Shown: positions 21,471-33,800 of the stretch, one piece after another
Numbering within the stretch: the first letter of the stretch is position 1
How the letters are laid out: each line of letters begins with the position of its first letter
Assembly (NCBI GenBank): GCA_942159475.1
Contig: OW804097.1
Span: forward strand, 11,781,172 to 11,845,171
Direction: 5' to 3'
DNA from: Sthenelais limicola
Lineage: Eukaryota; Annelida; Polychaeta; Phyllodocida; Sigalionidae
Length of the DNA: 64,000 nucleotides
Translations under genes and position numbers: made by a program
Notes under the pieces: model-generated
What the model was told of the DNA's origin: nothing
The model's input: the letters and a program-made list of their open reading frames with translations, nothing else
The model's database searches: none

Positions 21471-24400
21471 CTGGAAGAATGATATGATAGAAAGGAAACC
21501 ATTAGTACAGTCACTTCATTCAACATATTTCCTGGAATTTGAGAATTGATATTTAAAAGGAGTAGAACCTTCATTACAATATAAAATCAGTGAGGTAATA
21601 AACAGCAGTGACAAGGAGAAGAGACATGGTACATAGAGTAAACAACGTAGCATGACCACAGACGTATATCTAAAATAAGTATTCATATCAACAGAAGAAA
21701 TATCAGACATTCATTTCAGTGTTTTTAGATTCCAAGGCGATCAGACAAGAAGGTTCAATAGTGCAGTCTTAAATTGGTGTGCGAGAAATTAGTGAATAAA
21801 TCGAGACAACGAAGTGGTTCTTAAACTATCAATGCTGCTCCATAACAACTTGATATAGGAAACTCTACATCCCGACAGTTCCCTCTTTTAGATAAGTACT
21901 CGTGCACCCAAAGCTGTGGGTCTAATATAAATGTCCTATAATTCTCTTACCAATAAATTTAGATACTTTGTGAAATTCTATTAGTACGCTGACCAAGCAT
22001 TCTGGTGATCAACAAAGTCCTGAGATCATTGGAGGAATACTACAGTAGAGTGCTTTATCAACTCTAATATCTCTTTGCACAGGGAGATGGGCAATCTAGC
22101 AAAATATCAAAAATAAAGTTTCTTGTTCTCTGGCTATGTGAGTTGTTTTCGAAAAAGCCTCAAGTCAAATAAATGATTATAAAAGTTAAATGGCTTCTTT
22201 AAAAGGAATGTATATACCGGATGTATTTAATGTTTTGATAATGTAGGTTGTAATACAATTCCATTTGTGCAGCAGGTGACATTGTTTTTCTTTTTTGATA
22301 TCTTTTCTTCGGTTCTGGACAGAGGAATGCATTAATAGGTACTGAATTAGGCCCTTAAAACGGTTGGAATCTAAAGGGTTCCCTTTCTCCTTCATTTAGG
22401 CCCTTAAAGGATACCACGTTGGGCGCCAATCTACGCTCTAAGTAGGTCTAACATCAGATCAAACTATTGCAGAAACCATGTTTGGAATGGGTCTAATCAA
22501 GGCTAATGTGATGCTCATGTAATGCACATGACATGGGGCCTAGTATTAACCGTTACAGAATAGTTAAATGTTGAACGCAGCTTTCTAACGGGATCCAATT
22601 TGTTACCAGACTGGGGAAGTATAATATGAGGAAATAATTAGAATAATACAATGTATGTTAGAGAAACGATACTGAATTACACATAGATAGAAAACATTGA
22701 GAAAAACCAAGAGCTGTCAATCATACCAGGCCCCCCCCCGAGTCATATTCATTATTATACTGATGACATACATTAATTATACATACATATATTTAGATTA
22801 TTAACCAGAGTCTAATAACCATTTTATGACTCATATATCATGATATACAGTGAGGGCTTCTAAATTACCTCAATTAGGAAAAATAAATAGGTGTGTTTCC
22901 GATTTACCCCTCCCCCTACCTAGAAAAACCTTCCCCTACGTAAAATATTTTTTACCATACCTGATTTTTTAAAAACCATATTTTACTCTTTTGGATTTTT
23001 TGACAAAAAAAGCTTATAAAAGCAGGAAAATGGGTTTTCCTAACCCGGAACTGTCAAAAAGCACATTTCCCATGTTTAAAACAACTATTGTTATGAAATA
23101 GACATTTTCGCCAGTTCCTAGGAGGTGGTTTCCTAAAAAAAAAAATTAAAAAAAATTAAAAAAGTTACCACCCCCTGCCTAGTTTTCAGCCAGATAAATC
23201 GGAAACACACCTATTAATTTGTTTTGCCTTATGTCTTCTGAAGTTAATTAACTATATTCTTCTTTCACATGAGAGATATTAGTTGGAGAAGAAGGAGCAT
23301 CATCTTATAATGGAAGGGGAATAGCATGTGGATCACACAATGATTATGAGGTCTAATGTATAATAGTTTATAGTCAGTCCAAACCCAAACTGCCTTACTT
23401 CAATTCTCACAATCCCTGTTAAGGCATGTGCTGTGTGAATTTAACACCAGTGATAATTGTCGCCACCACCACTAGCAAAAAGCTGTGAAGGAAACTTCCG
23501 GTTATACAGCTAAAACTAAACATTTGTTAGAAAATGGATTCCTGTCTCTCTAATTCTAAATAAACCTGGATAATACAATAACTTGCGTGATGCGGACATC
23601 GTTGTGATCTTGTTTGATATATGATGTAGTGTGAATATTTATTCTTCTGTGAGCCTTGGAGTACACAAAATCGTAGCGCAGACCCTGCCCTTTATCACTT
23701 TGCCATAGCTAGAAGTACTGCGGGAAGTCTGAGTATCTCCAAGAGTACTTCCAGATTAAAAAGATAGGTGGCAGCTAGATCGTATATCATTACCCGGGAC
23801 TGCGAGAATTCATGATTGTCTCTGGGTGTGGATGCGTTCAGAAAGCTTGAGGAGGCATGCAGTTAGTACAGGCCTTTCCCCCCAGGGTAGTAGCAGTGTA
23901 TTTGTCCTTACACCTTACAACCACATTGTGATGTGGTACAGGAAAATGAGTCACAAGTCGCAAAAAAGAACCATCCCATTTGTAACGATGAGATGAAGCC
24001 GATTCCAATGATGGTAAACATTAGGACATCTAAAAAGTACTTCTATATTTTCAGTTTGATATTTTTATTTTTTGAAAAAAAAGTTTGCAATAGGATGATC
24101 TTAGAAACGCAAGGATATATTCATTAAACTGTCTTAAGATTCGGTACATGTATTCATGTAACCACAAGAACTAGACACCCACAAATGCAAAGATTCCAAC
24201 AAGAAGATCCTGTGAATAAATAACTTTGAAAATTATCGACTTATGGCTCATTTTCCTGTGACACATCACCTCTATCTTCTTGGCTGACTTACTGCATGTA
24301 AATAGACCAAACTGGGAGACGATTGTGCCTTTCTACCACCAAATTATTCGTTTGACCCATTGCCCATTTTGGTGAGTATTAAATCTGAATTGACTTCTAG

Positions 24401-24830
24401 GTCCGCATTTAAACTACTATGGCTGTTTATTTTCACAATTTCCCCTCCGTTCGGTCAGGTTTCACACAGCAAAAAGGGAAAATGACAGTCTTGGTCGTGT
24501 GACGCGACACCAGCAGAGTTCATATCTCCAACAATGAACCATGAAATAGCCTTAATGTTGCCTATCTGAATATTTGATGCTGTGTATACATATATATTGC
24601 CAATAATATTGTTTTATGTCATGTCATCTTTATATATAAAACATATAACTAAGAAATGATGATGATTTATCGGTGGTGAATCAAAGTGGAAAAGTAATTG
24701 CAAGATTAAATTGAGAAATGATTAACAAACAAAACGAATAATATATATTGACCAATATTCAAGACTGGCAAATGAAACAATCAGATAGAATCAAACATAG
24801 CAATGTAAAATAGAATAATGCCGGCAAGAA

Positions 24831-24865
<35 letters not shown>

Positions 24866-27800
24866 AAGAACAGTATTAATACTTGGCTTTGTCGGCGGGT
24901 GAAAAGGGTCGGTCGGTTGGTATAAGTATCGGCAATATGAGACTTGCAATTGTGTTGGGAGGAAATCTTTGCTCACATTTATTGTATTTTCTTTTTTTTT
25001 CTTTTCCACATGCTCTCTTACACTTACCATGGCAGTGGATCTTCTAAGAGTGAACGTCTGGGGGAGAAATAATAAGCAAATAGCTCCTTAACCAAATGAA
25101 CAATTAGGCCAAATAAACACGCAAGTAATTCTATAGTCTGTCCGAGAAGTAGTTGACAAGTGATTCCTTTGTTCCTTTCAGAAGTGAGAAAAGGGGGACA
25201 TTTGACTTCAAACCTTTAAGAAGAGGGAAAAGGAGGGACATTTGACTTCAAACCTTTAAGAAGTGAGAAAAGGGGGACATTTGACTTCAAACCTTTAAGA
25301 AGAGGGAAAAGGAGGGACATTTGACTTCAAACCTTTAAGAAGAGGGAAAAGGAGGGACATTTGACTTCAAACCTTTAAGAAGAGGGAAAAGGGTGGACAT
25401 TGGACATCAAACCTTTAAGAAGAGGGAAAAGGGTGGACATTGGACATCAAACCTTTAAGAAGAGGGAGAAGGGTGGACATTTGACTTCAAACCTTTAAGA
25501 AGAGGGAAAAGGGGGACATTTGACTTCAAACCTTTAAGAAGAGGGAAAAGGGGGACATTTGACTTCAAACCTTTAAGAAGAGGGAAAAGGGGGGATATTT
25601 GACTTCAAACCTTTATATTATTAAGAAGAGAGAAAAGGGAAGACATGTGACTTCAAACCTTTGCCCCCTGAATCGCTGTTTGCCATTGACCATAACCAAA
25701 TATACAGCTGCATTACATTGCGCTGTCTCTGTTCCATGTGCAGCAGCTGTTGTTTTGCTTATTAGAAGGAAGAAAGAGCTGGTTATACTGGCCCTGTTTC
25801 CCCATGGTTGATTGCAAAGAGCGGCTCGCTGGGCAAAGGGTTGACAGGTCCTTGTCATAAATAGAAGTAAAAAGTCCCCCACTTTTCCCTCTTCTTAAAG
25901 GAAGTAAGGAATCCTGTGTCACATACTTTTCGGACAGACTATACAGCAACTGAATTCAGCTTTAAATCTTGTAATTTAAATGAATCTTAAACGTATACAC
26001 AATGATAATAAGCACTAGAGAATGATAATTAACTGTATATAATAATCATAACCCATTGAAACGATGGAGGGAATTCTCTTCCATCAAACGTCTAAAGGTA
26101 AGAAATATAAATCAGGCGTATCTACTAGAAAATATTCTTACATGATGATAAAATCTTTTTTAACCGAGAAAACAGAGATTTTGCAGATCATCGCATTGAT
26201 TAGATAAATTTTAAACAAGCTTAAAAAGACCATGAAATTTAATTGACATCCAATTGAATCGTTTTAGAAAAAGACCACAAGTGAATAAGGCTCGTTTGAG
26301 AAATAATAATACTGTAACGTATAGACGAGAGAAGATTTTGGCGTATATAAATTATAATTTAGTTTTGCATTTTGTCGTAATATTTGACACTGTTTTATCT
26401 CTAACTTTGATTTCCGATTTTCAGGAACGCAAGATGTAAATCCTTGCAGGGGGTTCTTTGTATCTCTTTTCTTTTCAGAGAGGACTCAAATAATTATGAT
26501 TATAAAAAATAAATAAAAATAATTATGATTATATTGAGGGTATAAAGTTTAACAAAACTTAAATGTTGACTTCTGCTCACGGCTCTTTAATAAGCTGTTA
26601 ACTTTATGTGTTTATTTCTCAGATTTAATTATCTTGACTGCATAATAAAGGACAATTTTGTCGCATTCCCTATACTGTATGTTGGGTGTAGGACCATAAC
26701 CATACATCGTTCCTTAAATTATCCCTCCTGTTAGTTAGTGAGGTTTGGCCTTAGTTAATCAACTATCCTACGCGAACATTCGTAAATTAGAAATGAGTTG
26801 GCGACATGATTTGAGTATACATTCGTTAGTTCTATTCTAGGTTATGCTGTGTAATATTATTATATTATCTATCATGTTATATTATTGCATGTTTCTCTCA
26901 TTAGTAGTCTCTCTGTTATACTGCTATCATGTCTAGAATCATGTTCATTCCAACAGCCCAGGGCTTCTGGTAAAATAACGACTTGTTTACAAAAACAAAA
27001 AAAAGACTTGTGTACTTTCCTATGTAATGGACACCATGTGCCAAAATGATAAGATACACATCATTAATTTCTATTTTATTCACAATCCTTCTGATGTGAA
27101 TTTTTGATCGGATACTTGCCAATCAGTCCTTTGAGGAGTTTTTTTAGTCCAATATGTACATTTGGTCATAATGGCCAATATGACAATTAATTGCAAATTT
27201 AGGCTAGATTCTCCCCTTCTGAATGTAAGAAATAATCTAAAGACCCTTGCGCGTACATATCCGCAGTAACCTGAGGGGTATTTCATAAAAATAAGATGAA
27301 ATCGTACGATACGATATACGATCGTACGATAAATTATAAGATTATCATACGATGTATCTTACAATTTAAGATATTGTCTTACATGTTACTACTCTTTTTC
27401 CAAGACGAATTATATTTAGAAGGCACCTAAAAATACAATCATTACTTGTCTTGTACACTCTTATGCTTTGCCTAATTATCAATAATATCATTTTACTAGA
27501 TATGCTCTTGTACCATAAATAAATCATAACAAATAAATAGTCACCTACTTCTTAAATTTAAGATTTTTTTTGTAAATGCTTACGATATATTTAACCCATA
27601 TACGACGCTCTTATATTTACGATTAGGTCGTACGATATTGTATGAAACACCCCCCGACCCCCACCCCCCAGTCCAACACATCACTAGCGCTGTGTGAACT
27701 GACTGTAAGTACACCCACTCCGGTTACTGAGGTCAATATGGCAATTTCTTTCTTTCTTTTTTATTTATAGTTGGTATACAGGATTCGCAAATTGGTGTTT

Positions 27801-30800
27801 TTCATCTGCCCCAAGTCACATTTTACAAAACATTGAATATAAAAATGCTGATCATATTTTTCATATAAACTTGTTACCTCTTGATATATTCTAGATTCTC
27901 CCCTTCTGAATGTAAAGGCTAGGTTCCACTGGCCCGCTACTTCTCCCGCTACTTCTCCCGCTACTGCTCCCGCTTCTTTGGTCCTGCTACTTTTAGAAGC
28001 GGGAGCAAGTAGCGGGAGGTAGCTTAAAAAGGCTTCTTCCCGCTACTTCCCGCTACTTCTAAAGTAGCGGGACCAAAGAAACGGGAGTAATAGCGGGAGA
28101 AGTAGCGGGGCAGTGGAGCCCAGGCTTAAGAAATAATCTAAAGACCCTTGCGCATACATATCCGCAGTAATAACCAGTCCAACACATCACTATAGCGCTG
28201 TGTGGACTGACTGTAGGTAAACCCGCTTCGCTAACTGCATGAAGTTATCGCTGAACACGTGTGTGTATTGTCTTACCTCTGGCTATAGATGTTTCTGAAT
28301 AGCTCAACAGCCGCTAGTAGACCTGCACCCATGTTCGTCACACCTCCCACTGTCATTGTTTCAATGGCCGCTACAGCCTTCTCCTGCAATATACAGTCAA
28401 TTATCAATCCTCCTCCTCGTTTCACACATGTTTCAGCAAGCTACAATGGGTAAAACGGGAGTTTTTCTTCCCTTTGTACAGTTCTCAAGGAAGAAATGGT
28501 GAACCACAATTAAAAACATTTGCGACCTTCAAATGTACTATCACATTAGGCCTACTACAAACTATTTCTGTTCACCTACAATTATATTGTTAAATCTATA
28601 TTGACCATGTATATCATGTATTGCTTTTCTGCACACAATGGAAACAATACTATTATCTAGCGAGAATACTGAACATTCTGGATAAATGATTACAAAGTTT
28701 AAAATTTCTTTTTGTACATAAAACAGGTGAATGAAAAATGTAATTCCCACCCAAAGAAAAGAATTCGAATTAAATATAACAATGTCTCAAAACGTGACTG
28801 GTTGCACTAACACTCTTAGTCAGTAGCGCAGTGCACTCCTATTTCTAAAAATGAAACATAGTAAATGGATGCATGTTACTATCATGTTAAACTTGATCGA
28901 CATTGGCTTTAAAATCCCTATCATATAACTCAATTGTCTGTACTATAAGTGTGAATATGTTGTTCATCTCGGGCGAGTGAAAAACCCTGATATGAGACTT
29001 GGTGACCCAGAATAAATAAAATCTTAAAAAAAAAAAAAAAGAAAAAAAAAAATCTTAAAAAAAAACCGAAACAAAAACAAATGTCAGATGGTCCAACCTT
29101 AGCATCTTTGGTCATCTTGGTCATGGGCAACACTGTGGTTGCCTTGGTACCAAAGCCAATAATACCCAGACAGTCATCCTCCTCCATGGTGACCGCCAGT
29201 AACTGGGCAAACATCTTGACCTTGTCCAGCTTGGACATGTCCTCCTCCGGCCCGTACGGCTCCTCCATACTGTGACTGACATCGATGACCACCGATAGTC
29301 GGATTGGCATCCGCGGGGTAGCGTCCATCATGTGGTACCGCTTCCGCGGCTCGATTGGTTTCAGTTCCCATACTATACTCAACTGTTAATGTAGAATAAG
29401 AGATCATTGTTAGTGGATTAACATCAATTAAAGCCAAATTATTGTTTGGTATTGATAGTGGAAAGCTGGTCATTGTCTTCAAATTTACTAAGGAACTTCC
29501 TTTAGGCAGGGATGTTGAATAAAGGTTTGTTATTTTTAAAAACAATTCCTTTAAAAATGTCTGATCTTTTATGTATTCCAAATCAGTGATCAACATTTTG
29601 TGGTTGAAGAAAGGAAGTTGTGTGTGATGAATAGATATAACAGGTTGGGAAAGTAAGAACATATTGTCTCTATTGTCAAGGTGATGACTGAGGGTAATGA
29701 GTGTTGCTCAATGAAGGACTACAGCTATAAATAAGGCTCCAGCAGGGAGTCGCTTCATGGCACTAGTCTCAGCTGGAAGGGGGAAATGTAAAGGTTGGAA
29801 AGTGTTCCTTGTCTGTAATAATTTATGTTTGACGTTTGGTAGTTGATGGAGAATATCCTTGAGGTTAAATATGCATTAATGTAAAAAATATATATATGCA
29901 TTAATGCATTTATAAGGGCATTGGTATCAGCACCTGAAAATATGAATGATTGTTATGTTGTCAAATTGTATAAAATACAATTAGATACGTTTATAAACTA
30001 CATAAAAAGTAAACCTAATTATAGATTTTGTACCTATTGGAGAAACAATCAGCTAAAACAGATTAAATTATATTAAGGCTGATTGAAGGAAGTACAAAGT
30101 TATTATAAAATTCAGAATATCAGAATAGAGAATGTAGATTGTATATTAAATAACAAATAAAGTTAGTTGTAACTCAATTAAATATAGTTAACTAGATAGC
30201 AACAGGAAAACACCAGTGACAAAACCACCAAGTCAAATCTGTCAAATCCATTCAATCCTAGCATGAATGGAGGACTTATCAACATGATTAGTGTATATTA
30301 AATATGTTATGTTATCTTGTTTTGGGAGTGGTTATGGTTTAATGCCAATTCAGCAAAAGGTTGAATGTTGGCTGTGCAGCTTGTTCTGAAGTCAATGCTA
30401 GTTTACAAGTTAGTGGGGAGCTATTTCTTGCATTCAAGTGAGGACTTGGATCAAAATCGACTGCTGTTGAAAATGAAATTTGTACATTTATAGGACAATG
30501 AAAACCCTTTTTTTATTCTCACATCAAAAGGTTTAATACATCATCTAATAAAGGAAAGGGCTGTAATATTGACAGACTCTATTCCCACAAGTTTTACTTA
30601 CTCTAAATACCATGTATATTTGAATATATTTTGTATACTTGTAGGTTGCTTAGTGGCAAGCATTCTCTAGGTCAGCGCTAACTTCAAAGTCATTTCGCAA
30701 GTTGTTGCAATCGCTCGCATTCTTCCAGTGTGCCTTGGTTTTTACGGCAGGCATAACAATTGAATTCCATAGAGCAAAATGACTTTGAGGCAGCCCTTTG

Positions 30801-33800
30801 ATAGATCCTTATTGAATTTGTTATAGGGAGAGGATAGTGAAAATGAGAAACAGAAATGTCAGTATTCAAAGTGAGTTGCCCTTCTTAATATTACATCCAT
30901 GAGTAACAACCTTGAATCTGTGAGCGGAATCATGTTAACAAATCATATGAATATAGCAAATCTTACAGCACAATAACCATCTTGGTTGAATCCCATTTAC
31001 AAACGTAGATTATTCATAGGATTATACTGTGAGAGCCAATTGTCCCTGTTCACCAGCTCTCACATTTATTCTACAACTAATTTGGCATACTTTGATATTC
31101 GGATTCACTCACAAATTCACCAATTGTCATTTCTAGGTGTAATATGGTTAGTCCTAGGCATACTGCAATTGTTGGTTAGCTATTGATGCCCCTCCATGTG
31201 TATGCTACACAATGGGGAGGAGGAGGAGGAGAAACGGAGAAGTTTTTAGGAGTTCCTGAGAAACAGTGTTTAATATACTGTACACAGTTGTAGGGAGAAA
31301 GACAAGCAGTTATCAGGAGCAAGGAGTATATATACACCTGATACTTAGGCTTTTGGGGCTTTTTCAGATCCGGCGGTTCCTGTATTGGTATAATGGGTGA
31401 CATGTTGTTGAACAAGTGCTTGGTATTGAGTCACATAACAACATAAACATAATAACACAAATAGAAACATGAGCTAAATGGTCCATAATGCTGAACATGG
31501 GCCTTCATCTCAGACATAACCTAAAAGTGGCTAAGATAGTTCAAACGAGTAGCCACAGAATCACATGAAACTTTTTCAGTGTAACCATATAGGATATGTA
31601 TGACAATATCTAAAGTAAAGAGCACCAACATTGTGTACTCATTCAATAATCATTAAATAAGTGCAATGAATAGACCAGATTTCAAATCACAGAATAGAGC
31701 CGTAAAGTGCTGCCCCCACTCTCTAAGTGACCAGAAATGTAACTAGCTTTAACCCTATGAACGACCTTTGGAGCCTGGCATTATATTTGTATTTGTATTT
31801 CTTTATTGACAGCATTTTATCAAATTACAGATAATCATTCTCAGCGTGTCTTAAATGTTAATAAAAATATAAATAATTCATCAAGTTCATAATTTCATCG
31901 TTAATGTTAAGCATTTTAACTTTTAAATAGGATATTTGATCTTGGTCTACAGTCGAGTACTTCGCTTAAGTCAGTAGAAGAACATTGGCACCACCTGGTG
32001 GCTTGTTCGTACATCACACAGCCAGCTATCCATTTCAATAGTCAAAGCTACTAGGAACATTGCCACCACCTGGTGGGATTCTTATGCATTGTAAGTCTCA
32101 TTCCCTTACTTTCAGTGTTCAACTGCAGTCCATTAACATACTTTACATCAGCAAACAATGCTATAAAATCATAATAATATTTTTGGATTTTTCAGTTTTA
32201 TATAATAAAATAAGAAAAGCTAAAAGCACAAATAAATGGTTCGGGTCTGGGTCCACAAAATTCTAGTAACCTTTTATAGTTCGCCTCCTTCCCTAAATTC
32301 TATCCATACTTTTTCTTTTAGTTTCACCTTAAAATCCGAAAGGTCTAAATTATCTCGTAGCTCCAGTGGCATATCATTCCAGATATTTGATGATTTAGAC
32401 AGAGAGGATCTGGAGGTGGATTCCTTTTTCCATCTATACTCTAAGGTTCGTCTGCCTGCATGTCCCCGTATATCCATTCCCACCCCACGCTCCAAAAAAG
32501 AACTAGTTTTGAATACCAATGATAATACTCTACATGTCCTCCTGTATCTCAGAGGGAGAAGCTGACATTGAGTGTGTATGTCAAAATTCGATACATTCCC
32601 TTTGATGTTTAAAAGTGAACGTAGACCTCTGTTTTGAGTTTTTTGGAGTCTATGGTGGACATTTTGTGGACCCAGATCCGTACAGACAATACAATTTTCC
32701 AATATTGGGAGTACAAATGTCTTATATAGCGAAATAGCAATATTCGTTCCTATATATGGGAGTATTTTTCTTATTTTCGTTGTCTCAAAATATGCCCTCT
32801 TTATTATATAGTTAATCATTGTTTCCATTCTTAAATCACAATCGATCAAAAGGCCAAGATACTTAAACACCTTGGTTTCCTCAATTTCTCCATTGTTTAG
32901 TTTATATCGAGGGATATTATCTCTATTTTTCCTACCCCCATATACACGTTGGAAGCGAGTCTTGCTGGAGTTCAGTTTGAGGCCATTATGTTTACACCAT
33001 TTTTCAAACTTCACCACATCTCGCTGCAATTCGTCTATATCATGCTGATCTTTAATAGGTCGCCATATCACACAATCATCCGCATAGAGTTGTATCTGCG
33101 ATGAGAAATTCATATTTGTCACATCATTCATATACAAAATGAACATAATTGGCCCTAAAATACTTCCCTGAGCTACCCCGGCTGTTAATCTAGCCTCATT
33201 CGATATATCCGTATTAATTTTGACTACCTGAGTTCTATGTGTGCAGTAATTTCGAAGCAGATTCAACTCGGTATTTTTGAAGCCCAAAGCATCCAATTTT
33301 TCTAGCAATCTGTCTAGATTTATTGTGTTAAATGCCTTGGACAGGTCGAAATATACTAAATCTGTGTTACAGCCGTTGTCTTTGTTTTTCAGTAAATCCA
33401 AAATAAGATAGCCCAGGGCGGTCTCTGTCCCTTTTCCAGCCGAAAATCCGTGCTGCTCTGGAATTATGATTTTGTTAAGGACAAAGTAGTCATCTAGTTT
33501 CTCCTTCAAAAGTTTTTCAAATATTTTTCCAGCAAGGGATGTTATTGTTATTGGCCTTAGATTGTCTAGTTCATAATTGTTTTTCCTCTTAGGGATGATT
33601 GTGCACATGCCTCTTTTCCACTCCTTCGGATATTCACCCGAGATCCTTACATTGTTTAGCAGATTCGTATAATTAAACAGATCATTTAACAAGCAAACCT
33701 TCAGAAATACAGTAGGAAGTTTCACATGTCCACTGCTTTTGCTAGTGTCAATGGCAGCTATTTCTTTTTTCACTCTATCTTGGGTAATTATTTCTTCCCA

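Larger units (their letters stand above)
27202..28245. repeat. Two-copy tandem duplication with reciprocal insertions
   Basis: Copy 1 (27202-27267 and 27669-27730) and copy 2 (27889-27915, 28130-28166 and 28174-28235) share CTAGATTCTCCCCTTCTGAA, AATAATCTAAAGACCCTTGC and CAGTCCAACACATCACT. Copy 1 is interrupted by H2, copy 2 by H1; each copy shows the other's empty site. Confidence 0.8.
21471..28276 (-). other. vWA gene intron 4
   Basis: Holds MITE 22890-23211, repeat D copy 23395-23815, MITE-B b, the poly(T) insertion at 24835, MITE-C b with its 40-bp array, the two-copy duplication at 27200-28245 and foldback H1. The rest (21575-22885, 25950-27200) shows no exon or recognisable element. Confidence 0.75.

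Noticed and set aside
25178..25618. CRISPR-like regular repeats
   Set aside because: Units are head to tail with no unique spacers and lie inside a transposon of an animal genome.
29174..29662. 162-codon minus-strand frame
   Set aside because: Overlaps exon 3 in the wrong frame; the exon 3 frame has the vWA motifs and splice sites.
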